This document shows positions 43,636-52,405 of a stretch of DNA of 64,000 bases, piece by piece. Within the stretch, counting starts at the first letter, position 1. The number at the start of each line of letters is the position of its first letter. The translations under genes and the position numbers were made by a program. The stretch comes from Limihaloglobus sulfuriphilus (GTDB taxonomy: Bacteria > Planctomycetota > Phycisphaerae > Sedimentisphaerales > Sedimentisphaeraceae). The stretch lies in contig NZ_CP019646.1 of the NCBI RefSeq assembly GCF_001999965.1, positions 2,666,001 through 2,730,000 on the forward strand. Direction: 5' to 3'. Below the pieces are notes generated by a model that had not been told where the DNA came from, ran no database searches, and saw only the letters and a list, made by a program, of their open reading frames with translations.

Positions 43636-43881
43636 TTACGCCTGGGGGACATCGATATGGATGCGTTTTCCCTGGAAGCGTACCTGGCCGTCTGCCAGTG
43701 CGTAGATAGTGTAGTCGTTACCCATGCCTACGTTGAAGCCCGGGTGGAACTTTGTTCCGCACTGACGTACAATTATCGCTCCGGCTTTGGCCTTCTGGCC
43801 GCCGTAAATTTTAATACCACGCCTCTGGGCGTTACTGTCTCTACCGTTCCTTGAGGAACCTTGACCTTTCTTATGTGCCAT
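43636..43881 (-). CDS. rpmA: 50S ribosomal protein L27
   Basis: This 81-residue L27 begins [20 protein letters not shown], the conserved N-terminus that reaches the peptidyl-transferase centre. It has no cleavable N-terminal extension of the Firmicutes type. The conserved [20 protein letters not shown] follows. rplU (L21), its usual partner, is not in the window beside it, which is a departure from the common rplU-rpmA pair. An AAGGA RBS precedes the ATG. Confidence 0.97.
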   Translation of the reverse strand: MAHKKGQGSSRNGRDSNAQRRGIKIYGGQKAKAGAIIVRQCGTKFHPGFNVGMGNDYTIYALADGQVRFQGKRIHIDVPQA

Positions 43882-44067
43882 TATATATTCCTTATAATTA
43901 AGGGGATACGTTAATTAAACTATTCACCAATATGTAATTAGAACGAGTACTTTAAGGTTTTTGGCGATTTTGTAAAGTAAAAAACGATATTTTTCAAAAA
44001 ATTTAACCTTAAGCCGCACAGAAACGCATCTGTTTGCCGGTTTTAAAGGCAGGGCTTTAGTTGTTTT

Positions 44068-45432
44068 TTATTGCTGTCTTTGCTCCATTGGAACATACTC
44101 CCGCCTTTTGCAAACAGCCTTGTAAGCGGGCCTCATAATCCTGCCGCCGGAGACTATTTCCTCGAGAATGTGTGCCGCCCAGCCGGCGACCCTTGCCATC
44201 GCGAAGATTGGCGTGTAGAGGTCGGGGTTAATGCCCAGTATTTTGTATATAAAGCCGGAATAGAAGTCCACATTGGCGCTTATTATCTTGTCGTTGTTCT
44301 TGACGCGTTTGAATACTTCAGGGCCGAGTTTTTCGACGTTTCTGTAAAGCTGTACCTCATCCATCACGCCTTTTTCCTTGGCAAGCTCGTTGAGCTTATC
44401 ATAAAGGATAATCGCTCTTGGGTCAGATTTGGTATATACCGCATGTCCGAGACCGTAAACCAGGCCCGTCTTGTCGTAGGCTTCTTTGTTTATGACCTTT
44501 TCGAGATAACGCTCTACTTCGTCAAGATCATTCCAGTCCTTGATGTTCTCCTTGAAGTTTTCCATCATGGCAACAACTTTATTATTTGCTCCGCCGTGTT
44601 TGGAGCCCTTTAGAGAGCCGACCGCCGCCGCTATCGCCGAATAAACATCAGTATCAGAGGACATAACAACATGAGTCGTGAAAGTCGAGTTGTTACCTCC
44701 GCCGTGCTCAGCATGAAGCACAAGTGCCAAATCCAGAATTTCCGCCTCGAGTTTTGTGAATTCCTTGTTGGGCCGAATCAGCCGCAGAAAGTTTTCCGCT
44801 GTGCTCAGGCCCGGGTCAGGGTTGTGAATATAGAGGCTCTTCTTGTTATAATTGTGCATCTTGGCCTGATAGGCATACGCAATCATGATAGGGAACCTTG
44901 CGATCAGCTCAATGCACTGCCGCAGGACATTGGTAATAGCCCGACCTTCGGCATCATCGTCGTAAGAGTAGAGTGCAAGGATACTTCTGGCGAGTTTGTT
45001 CATGATATTGCGGCTGGGAGCCTCAAGAATCATGTTTTCCACAAAACCGGCAGGCAGTTTCCGGCTGCTCTCGAGTATTTCATTGAACTGGTCGAGTTTC
45101 TTCCTTGTCGGCAGATCGCCAAAGAGCAGAAGGTAGCTAGCCTCTTCAAAGCCCGGGCGACCGGATGCCTGGAAACCGGCAACGAGCTTATCGATTGATA
45201 TCCCGCGGTATCGCAGCGCACCCTCAACTGGAATCTTCTCATGTTCCTCAACAATATATCCGGTTACATCGCCAATTTCGGTCAGACCAACGAGAACACC
45301 GGTACCATCGCTGTTACGAAGGCCGCGTTTGACGTTAAAATAAGGGTATTGTTCTGCGGGAATACGATTATTTGTCAGAGCCATATTGGAATGCTCGTCC
45401 AAAAATTCCTGATAGTTTACTGTTTTCAGCAT
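44068..45432 (-). CDS. gltA: Citrate synthase
   Basis: This is a citrate synthase of about 454 residues, including the catalytic histidines in LVLHAEHGGGNNSTFTTHVV and GLGHAVYTKSDPRAIIL and the Asp-containing end region ANVDFYSGFIYKILGI. It condenses acetyl-CoA and oxaloacetate at the start of the TCA cycle or of glutamate synthesis. ATG 45432 is chosen for its AAGGAC RBS and the family-like start MLKTVNYQEFLDEHSN. The frame is open for 34 more codons upstream without family character. 2-methylcitrate synthase cannot be excluded. Confidence 0.92.
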   Translation of the reverse strand: MLKTVNYQEFLDEHSNMALTNNRIPAEQYPYFNVKRGLRNSDGTGVLVGLTEIGDVTGYIVEEHEKIPVEGALRYRGISIDKLVAGFQASGRPGFEEASYLLLFGDLPTRKKLDQFNEILESSRKLPAGFVENMILEAPSRNIMNKLARSILALYSYDDDAEGRAITNVLRQCIELIARFPIMIAYAYQAKMHNYNKKSLYIHNPDPGLSTAENFLRLIRPNKEFTKLEAEILDLALVLHAEHGGGNNSTFTTHVVMSSDTDVYSAIAAAVGSLKGSKHGGANNKVVAMMENFKENIKDWNDLDEVERYLEKVINKEAYDKTGLVYGLGHAVYTKSDPRAIILYDKLNELAKEKGVMDEVQLYRNVEKLGPEVFKRVKNNDKIISANVDFYSGFIYKILGINPDLYTPIFAMARVAGWAAHILEEIVSGGRIMRPAYKAVCKRREYVPMEQRQQ

Positions 45433-45800
45433 AGTAGTCCTTGTATATCTTTTTTCGTAAGTCTTATCAACAATAACAACACGATTCCTGCCTGTAGAAA
45501 CAGAACAGGTTTTATCTGCATAGACACTGCGCATTTACCAAAACGGCAGATCCTGATAAAACATTTAAATTGCCGCCAGCAAATTGTTTACTACAGACAA
45601 ACAAGAGCGGCGTTTGGCCTGAAAAGGGTGGAAAAATAACACTTCACACCTTATAAAGACGTGTGTTTATATCATAGATATTGATAAAAATCAACACTAT
45701 TTTGCGTACCAGCGGCTAAAACTGAAAAAAACAGCCGCATCAGTAAATGTATATGCCTATTTTAAAAGGACTTATAATGTATCGTTTTTTTTCGGCAAAA
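45433..45800. other. 368-bp region between citrate synthase and the glycan cluster
   Basis: It holds the citrate synthase promoter on the minus strand and the end of the glycan operon transcript. No terminator of the GC-hairpin type was found near the end of the operon (45801), and no gene is seen. Confidence 0.4.
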
Positions 45801-47732
45801 TCACTGTTTAAATATCTTTTTCAGCTCCTCAAGAGCGGGCTTTGGCTCACCTTCGAAGTCAACAACCGCAGTATTTGCCGTACACGGGAAGCAGTCGTGC
45901 CCCATCCACAGTATCACGCCGCCGCAGCGGGGGAACCTGTTTTTGCAGCTGCCCACAGCCTTTATGAGTATTTTGGCCTGGCGCTGCTGTGACCACCGGA
46001 CATATTCTGCCAGAGCGTCGGGTTTGCGGCCTTTTTCCTTTTCGAACTGTTTAACCTCGAGCCACCAGCCGGTACGCTGCCAGAGCGGGTTATCAAAAGC
46101 AGGGTAAGTATCACAGTCTCCGGCATATTTTTCTATAATTTCAACACTGCTTGCCCCGGGTGCCCCGAGTTCTGAGCGGAACAGAGAATCATCATTGTCC
46201 CAGTAGCTCTGCCATTTTTCGTCCAGGTCGCCCTTCGCGTTCCACGGCCCGTGTATATCCCAGTGAACACCCTTGCCGTAATTTTTTTCGTCCGCGCAGA
46301 AGTAAGGCCCTGTCGGCGAGGTAGCGACAAATCTGTACTGAGGATATTCTTTCTCAATAAGCTCATTTGCCGCCGCGAACATAGGATGCTCCATCGTCAG
46401 CGGTGTATTGCCGACGGCTTCTGTGAGCTCATTGCCGCCGCACCAGAGAAACAGGCACGGATGACTGCTGAGCCGCTGGAGATATGAGCGGGTTATTTCG
46501 AGATACTGTGAGACCATTTCCGGATCGTCGGGCGGATAATTCTCTATACCAGAAGAAGATATGGGCATTTCCTGCCACACGAGCAGGCCAAGCCGGTCGC
46601 AGATGTCATAAAACCAGCCCTTTTCGATGGTGGCCCCGCCCCACATACGCAAGACGTTTACGCCCGAATCAGCGTAGAGCTCAAGCCGTTTCCGATAATC
46701 GTCAATTGTCAAATCAGCGAAATTAGGCCGTATCGGAACCCAGTTTACGCCCTGGAGAAAAGTATCTTCGCCGTTTATATTGCAGATCCAGGGGTCGGCC
46801 TTCTCGGGTGCATCGAGGCAGGCTTTCCAGGTAACTCGTTTAAAACCTATAAACTTTTCTACGCTATCAAGCAGGTTGTCATTGGAATCATAAAGCCCGA
46901 TTTTGAATGCGTAGGTTTTGGGCTTGCCTGAGCCGTTGGGCTGCCAGGGGTCAATCTTGAGATTTTCAAGCTCAATACCGCCGGTCAGCTCTGGGGCGGC
47001 GTACCTGCCGGTTGCGACCGGGGAATTATCATCAGAAACCTCTATGAGGACATAATCATCTTTGGCGAAACTGCCGTTTGAGCGGCATGAAAGTGAGCCT
47101 TTTCGGCTTTGGCAGTCATAATCGGCGCAGATATTGAGAGCCGAAAGCTCGCTTGCGTTTACTTCTTCAATATAGATATTATCCCATATTCCAATCTGCA
47201 CCACGCGGCTTGTCCAGTCCCAGGTGTAGTAGAAACGCGGCTTCCAGTCTCGTATTTTAGAAGAATAGTTGCTCTGACCCAGCCATCTGGGCGATGTATG
47301 GAACATAATCTGTAAAAGGCTGTCATTTTGTGATATATCTTCCTCAATCTCAAAAACATGCTCAATGTGGCAGTTGCTGAAAGTGTAAACGGGCTTTCTG
47401 TTGAGGTATATCGTTCCGTGACTGTCAAGCCCGCACGCCCGAAGCCGGTATTTCTTGCCGGGTGTGAACCAGCCCGCCGGCAGAGTTGCCTCGTAGAGCC
47501 AGTGTCGGTTTTCAACCCATTCAAGCTGCTTGGAGTTTAGCCCAACATTCCAATCGGGAATAACGCCCGCCTCGAGCAAAGCCGCCTGGACAGAGCCCGG
47601 AACCTTAGCCGGGACCGGAAAAGTGTCAATTTTCGGCTCGGTGCCTAATTCCATAGAGCGGCCGCACTCCCACTCAAGAGGTGCATAACCGGATACTGTC
47701 CATTTTAGTTCTGATAAATCAAATCTATTCAT
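45801..47732 (-). CDS. Glycoside hydrolase family 2, beta-mannosidase-like
   Basis: The 643 residues have an N-terminal jelly-roll (YEATLPAGWFTPGKKYRLRA, then GLDSHGTIYLN), an immunoglobulin-like domain and a TIM barrel. Barrel motifs are NVLRMWGGATIEKGWFYDIC, LGLLVWQEMPI, acid/base Glu in LFLWCGGNELTEA, and nucleophile Glu candidate in LFRSELGAPGASS. This pattern fits beta-mannosidases more than beta-galactosidases. No signal peptide is visible. The protein is shorter than typical beta-mannosidases (about 800 residues), lacking C-terminal beta domains. It is the last gene of the glycan cluster and would remove beta-mannose. Confidence 0.85.
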   Translation of the reverse strand: MNRFDLSELKWTVSGYAPLEWECGRSMELGTEPKIDTFPVPAKVPGSVQAALLEAGVIPDWNVGLNSKQLEWVENRHWLYEATLPAGWFTPGKKYRLRACGLDSHGTIYLNRKPVYTFSNCHIEHVFEIEEDISQNDSLLQIMFHTSPRWLGQSNYSSKIRDWKPRFYYTWDWTSRVVQIGIWDNIYIEEVNASELSALNICADYDCQSRKGSLSCRSNGSFAKDDYVLIEVSDDNSPVATGRYAAPELTGGIELENLKIDPWQPNGSGKPKTYAFKIGLYDSNDNLLDSVEKFIGFKRVTWKACLDAPEKADPWICNINGEDTFLQGVNWVPIRPNFADLTIDDYRKRLELYADSGVNVLRMWGGATIEKGWFYDICDRLGLLVWQEMPISSSGIENYPPDDPEMVSQYLEITRSYLQRLSSHPCLFLWCGGNELTEAVGNTPLTMEHPMFAAANELIEKEYPQYRFVATSPTGPYFCADEKNYGKGVHWDIHGPWNAKGDLDEKWQSYWDNDDSLFRSELGAPGASSVEIIEKYAGDCDTYPAFDNPLWQRTGWWLEVKQFEKEKGRKPDALAEYVRWSQQRQAKILIKAVGSCKNRFPRCGGVILWMGHDCFPCTANTAVVDFEGEPKPALEELKKIFKQ

Positions 47733-47853
47733 TTCTGCCTTTATTTGTAAAATTTAAGTATATACATTTTTCGGTATGCCGGCTTAAAATTCGCCAACAC
47801 ATTTAACGAGATAAATAACCGCCGATTTTCGAATAAACCGGCAGACCCAAAAA

Positions 47854-49446
47854 TCATGTGAGCTTGTACTGAGCCATAAGACGCTTAAGCTCTTCTTTCA
47901 TCTCTGAAATTATCTTCTGATATTTCGGGTTGTCATACTCGCTTTGCATTTCCAGCGGGTCTTTTTTCAAATCATAAAATTCCCACTCGCCTTTTGAGTA
48001 AAATTCAATGAGCTTGTAGCGATTATTTCTTACACCGCGGTGCGGGGCAACGGCGTGGGTGCCCTTCTCGTAGTAGGTGTAGAGTATGCTCTCTCTCCAG
48101 TTGCGGGGTTTATTGCCCTTAAGGATAGGGAGAAAGGATTCGCCCTGCACGTCCTGAGGAATTTCCAAACCCGCCGCCTCAAGCAGAGTCGGGGCGTAGT
48201 CGATATTCTGAACCATAGCTTCGGGCCGGCTGCCGGGTTTGGCAACACCGGGCCATTTTATAATAAGCGGGTTGCGAAGGGATTCTTCGTACATCCAGCG
48301 TTTATCGTACCAGCCGTGTTCGCCGTTGTAGAAGCCCTGATCAGAGCTGTATATAACGATGGTATTCTCATCAAGGCCGTTTTCTTTTAGATAATCCATA
48401 ACCTTGCCGACGTTTTCGTCCATTGCCTTGATACACCTGATATAATCCTTGAGGTATGCCTGATATTTCCATCGGATGAGGTCTTTGCCGGTGAGATTGT
48501 CAGACCTGTATTTTTCGTTGCGGGGCACATAGTATTCGTCCCAGGCCTTTTTCTGCTCGGGAGTCATTCTGTTGAACTCTGCGGGGGTTGTCCTGTCCAT
48601 TGACTCGGTTTCAGGGGCTGAATTCTTTATCTCATCCAGGGTGGAGGTTTCAAACGGAGGCGTAACCTTGAGGTCAAAGGCTATATTGAGATGGTCTCTT
48701 ACAGTCATCTCCTGCTCGCTTGCGGCGGAAGTCCGCCCCTGGTAATCGTCGAAAAGGTTCTCCGGCTCCGGCACATCAACGTCTTCAATCAGGTCAAAAT
48801 GCCTTGGGTGCGGCATCCATGTACGATGAGGCGCTTTGTGCCAGCTGCACAGGAAAAACGGCTTTGATTTGTCTCTTTTCTTATCAAGCCAGTCAATCGT
48901 CATATCGCCGATAATGTCTGAACAGTAGCCCTGTTTGCGAACCTTTTTATCAGAAGATTTGGTTATAAAATCGGGATTGTAATACACTCCCTGACCGGGC
49001 AGGATTGCGTAATCGTCAAAACCCTGCGGTTGAGAAACCAGATGCCATTTACCAATTATGGACGTCTGATAACCGGCTCCATGCAGCTCTCTTGCAAATG
49101 TCCACTGCGAAGAGTCGAACACGTCATGATTATCCCTGAAACCGTTTATATGGCTGTGCTTGCCGGTAAGGATACATGCCCTGCTGGGGCCGCAGATTGA
49201 GTTGGCGACAAAACTGTTTTCAAAGAGAGCGCCTTCATCGGCGAGCCTGTCAATGTTGGGGGTAATATTATGTTTTTTGATAAAATCTTTCATCCTGGAG
49301 TCGTAGGCTCCAAGAGTCTGGAGTGAATGGTCATCAGAGAAAAAGAAAAGGATATTGGGCTGCTTAACCGGTTTTTTCGCCGGCAGCTTGGCGCTCATAC
49401 CCATTGCCAGTATCCCTGCTGTTTTTAGAAAGTCTCTTCTGTTCAT
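47854..49446 (-). CDS. Sulfatase with Tat signal
   Basis: This 530-residue protein starts MNRRDFLKTAGILAMGMSAK, a twin-arginine signal, so it is exported folded. Metal-binding residues FFFSDDHSLQT, the formylglycine motif C85-G-P-S-R89 and a second Asp-rich site YSSDQGFYNGEHGWYDKRW define a family S1 sulfatase. The Cys needs maturation to formylglycine by an anaerobic or aerobic activator not in the window. It lies among genes for mannose-specific enzymes, so a sulfated mannose-containing glycan is a reasonable substrate guess. It has a clear RBS (AGAGGTAAG). Confidence 0.93.
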   Translation of the reverse strand: MNRRDFLKTAGILAMGMSAKLPAKKPVKQPNILFFFSDDHSLQTLGAYDSRMKDFIKKHNITPNIDRLADEGALFENSFVANSICGPSRACILTGKHSHINGFRDNHDVFDSSQWTFARELHGAGYQTSIIGKWHLVSQPQGFDDYAILPGQGVYYNPDFITKSSDKKVRKQGYCSDIIGDMTIDWLDKKRDKSKPFFLCSWHKAPHRTWMPHPRHFDLIEDVDVPEPENLFDDYQGRTSAASEQEMTVRDHLNIAFDLKVTPPFETSTLDEIKNSAPETESMDRTTPAEFNRMTPEQKKAWDEYYVPRNEKYRSDNLTGKDLIRWKYQAYLKDYIRCIKAMDENVGKVMDYLKENGLDENTIVIYSSDQGFYNGEHGWYDKRWMYEESLRNPLIIKWPGVAKPGSRPEAMVQNIDYAPTLLEAAGLEIPQDVQGESFLPILKGNKPRNWRESILYTYYEKGTHAVAPHRGVRNNRYKLIEFYSKGEWEFYDLKKDPLEMQSEYDNPKYQKIISEMKEELKRLMAQYKLT

Positions 49447-49486
49447 AATCTTACCTCTTTAAAGTAAAAATGCTTTTGCCGCGGAT

Positions 49487-52324
49487 TTATACAGCAATCT
49501 CGATACTTACTATCTTATAAGCCGGGGCATTAAAAGCAACCATTTTACCTTCTTTGACGGGAATTTCTTCAAGCCTTTGCTCGTCGAGGTTTACCAGCCA
49601 TGCTCCGCTAATGCCGTCGGGCACGTTAAGCACGGCCTGCTCAAGAGCATCTGCCGGATTATAAACCCTTAGAATATACGAATTTGAATCTTCAGCCCTT
49701 TTAAACGCCGAAAACCCTAAATTCGGATTGTTTATGCTGAAGAAAGACTTTTCTTTTGAATCAAGCGAGCCGGCGGAGGCGTTGGTCTGTATCGGTATAA
49801 CAGGATTGTTAAACGTTTCAGAGAGCTTCAATACGCCCGCGTCCCGCCAGGTACCCTTGTGCGGCATAATCGCGTATTTGTATTTATGACTGCCCGGCAG
49901 CTGACCGCCCTTCTGCGAGGGAAAGTCTGAGCCTGCCCTTTCGGTGCAGATCCAGTTTTTCACTGACCTAAACAGAGAAAGAGCCAGAACACGGTCTTTG
50001 GTATTTGTAAGTTCATATTCGCTCAGGCCCTGGTTTATTAACGCAAACCCGCTTTTACCGTCGCTTATGTCAACAAACCTGTTGTGGGGCTGGGTTGCCA
50101 TGTCACGCCACGATACTGACTGGGAGGGGCCAAGCGGCTTGACCGGACGGCGGTCAACAATGAAATGGCCGCCGGCATCGGCGTACTCCGCACCGGTAAG
50201 GCCGGTGGGGAACATCGCCCGCAGGTAATGGTCCTGATGGCAGTTATCGAGTTCAACGGTAACATCAACATGCTTTTGCCCTTTCTTCAGCGTTATATAA
50301 CTGCGGATAAGCAGGTCTTTGAGCTCATCGCCGCGGCGTTTCTGCTGCGGGATACCCTTTGCAGGCAGGCTCATCGCAACCTCGCTGACGAGGGTTGCCT
50401 GGACAGGGCCGCTGTCCTGGGACCATATCCGGGCGTTGGAACCCAGAGATGTGTGCACCTGGTCATGCATCGGCCTTTCATTAACCCAGTAGTTGCCTTG
50501 CTCGCCGCGGTCTTCGAAATAGTTGAGCTTCTTGTAAACCTCGCCGGTCTGTTTGCAGGTCATATCAAACGTGCCGTTGGGGTTCATCTCGATACGCAGG
50601 TATTCGTTTTCCATGGAATCAGGGCCGGTGAGCAGTGTTCCTGTCTGACACTGTGAATCTGACCAGTCGGACTTACCGAGATCCGCGGCATCGGCCTGGT
50701 CGCGGTGGCAAACACGGAATACCTTGTAGCCGCCGGCGGGTATTTCGCCGGTATCGAAGTATATGCGGTGCCGGTCGCAGTAGTAGGGAAACGCCCTTGT
50801 ATGCAGCTCGGCGACACAGTATTTTTCATCTTCCCAGCCGTTCCACTGCATGGGAACAGGGTTGTTGTCCGCGTCATAAACAATAACGCCCTCCATATCG
50901 CAGAAAACGTCTTTGTCGGGTTTTGCGGGCAGATTGACCCACGCCTCGACAACATCCCTTCTCGAATCAGGCAGAGAATTAAACACAACCAGCATCACGC
51001 TGTCTTTGTCATAGCCGCTCAGGTCTATATCTTTTACAATATTTCCCATCGCCTGCTCTGCAACGGTATTGGAAAGCTCAATGCTCTGATCAAGCCTGTA
51101 AAGGGTATCTTCGGCGGTTTTGTCCTGGGTAACGCCGTTTATTGAGTCGTGCGGCTGTGATTTGAGCAGATAATCCAGAGACCGCTCAAGCATACACTCG
51201 TGGCAGGGCCTGCCGGCCACAAAGCTCATAAAACTAAGCGGCTCTGCCAGACGGAACAGCATCTGCTCGGCTTTTTTGTTTTTCTGTTTGATATTCGCCC
51301 TTGTGGCAAGCGCATTGCCGGTAACGTCCTGTATTGGCCCGTCTCTGAGCTCGCCGTGAACCTCTTTGAGCTTTGAGATATCAATTTTCTCTCTTATCAG
51401 CTTAACAAATTCAGCCATTGTGGTGTGTATCCACTGCCGCTGAGGATCGGTATCAACCTTCCGTATGCGTTCGAGCATCTCGGGGAAAAGCGGCTGTGCG
51501 GCGGTATAGTCGCAGCCGTTCATCATCAGGCGGTCACTTTCCAGCACGCTCTGGTCGGTCGTCTTCCAGGTATCATCGATCAGCTGCTGGGTTATGATTT
51601 CAGGGTGCCAGTCAACCGGAGCATCGAGGCGGAAATGATCCTGTTCCATGAAATCCCGGTCAGCCCTGTGGTAAGCGACACCGTCAGTTGTTATGTCATA
51701 TTTCCATTCTTCGTTGCTGAAATTGCTGCGCCCGAAAAGCGAGTGGAGGTGAATCATGAAATAGAAATTCTGGCGGCCGATATCTCCGAACCGGCTGGAA
51801 AGAAGCCTGCTTCCGTCGGGCGCTATCCAGGCAAACTCTGAATTCGGGGCGCGGTCTTTGCTGACCTTTTTGCCGATAAGGGCGACGTCTATGCCGAAAC
51901 CGGCATAAATCTGCGGCAGCTGAGCGGTCTGGCCCCAGCCGAAGGGCGTATAACCGATCCGTATGCCGCCGCCAAGCTGTTTTGCCTTGCGTGTGCCGAC
52001 AAGCAGGTTGCGGACAAGAGACTCGCCGTCGAGGGGGAACTCATCGGGGAGTATGTACCAGGGCCCGATCTCAAGTTTGCCGGCTTTAACGAGACTTTTG
52101 AGCGTCTCGGTCTTTTCCGGCCGCATATCAAGATAATCAATCGCCGGTATCACCTGTCCATCGAGCAGAAAACCCGGATAATCGCCTTTTTCCAAAAGCT
52201 CTACAAGCTCATCCATAAATTCCAGCAGCATAGCCCTTGTCTGCCAGATAGGATACCTCCATTCACGATCCCAGTGTGTATGTGAAACGATGTGTGCTGT
52301 TTTTTTTATTTGTTTTTTTGTCAT
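49487..52324 (-). CDS. GH38-like alpha-mannosidase family protein with altered nucleophile motif
   Basis: This 945-residue protein has the family's N-terminal metal motif VSHTHWDREW (H17, D19), QPHDSINGVTQDKTAEDTLY with a further His-Asp pair, and the long C-terminal beta domains of GH38. The segment that in MngB-type enzymes reads G-Y-x-P-D-S-F-G-Q with the nucleophile Asp here reads G-Y-T-P-F-G-W-G-Q (residues 124-132). No Asp is present in that motif. Either the mechanism differs or the protein is not a classic alpha-mannosidase. It has no signal peptide. It is the largest gene of the cluster, between the sulfatase and the esterase. Confidence 0.85.
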   Translation of the reverse strand: MTKKQIKKTAHIVSHTHWDREWRYPIWQTRAMLLEFMDELVELLEKGDYPGFLLDGQVIPAIDYLDMRPEKTETLKSLVKAGKLEIGPWYILPDEFPLDGESLVRNLLVGTRKAKQLGGGIRIGYTPFGWGQTAQLPQIYAGFGIDVALIGKKVSKDRAPNSEFAWIAPDGSRLLSSRFGDIGRQNFYFMIHLHSLFGRSNFSNEEWKYDITTDGVAYHRADRDFMEQDHFRLDAPVDWHPEIITQQLIDDTWKTTDQSVLESDRLMMNGCDYTAAQPLFPEMLERIRKVDTDPQRQWIHTTMAEFVKLIREKIDISKLKEVHGELRDGPIQDVTGNALATRANIKQKNKKAEQMLFRLAEPLSFMSFVAGRPCHECMLERSLDYLLKSQPHDSINGVTQDKTAEDTLYRLDQSIELSNTVAEQAMGNIVKDIDLSGYDKDSVMLVVFNSLPDSRRDVVEAWVNLPAKPDKDVFCDMEGVIVYDADNNPVPMQWNGWEDEKYCVAELHTRAFPYYCDRHRIYFDTGEIPAGGYKVFRVCHRDQADAADLGKSDWSDSQCQTGTLLTGPDSMENEYLRIEMNPNGTFDMTCKQTGEVYKKLNYFEDRGEQGNYWVNERPMHDQVHTSLGSNARIWSQDSGPVQATLVSEVAMSLPAKGIPQQKRRGDELKDLLIRSYITLKKGQKHVDVTVELDNCHQDHYLRAMFPTGLTGAEYADAGGHFIVDRRPVKPLGPSQSVSWRDMATQPHNRFVDISDGKSGFALINQGLSEYELTNTKDRVLALSLFRSVKNWICTERAGSDFPSQKGGQLPGSHKYKYAIMPHKGTWRDAGVLKLSETFNNPVIPIQTNASAGSLDSKEKSFFSINNPNLGFSAFKRAEDSNSYILRVYNPADALEQAVLNVPDGISGAWLVNLDEQRLEEIPVKEGKMVAFNAPAYKIVSIEIAV

Positions 52325-52405
52325 TTTTCTTCTAATTATTCTAAATTACAGTTCAATTCATTACTGAAATCTCCGCGTATCAGCGGAAATATCCTTACAC
52401 ATTAT

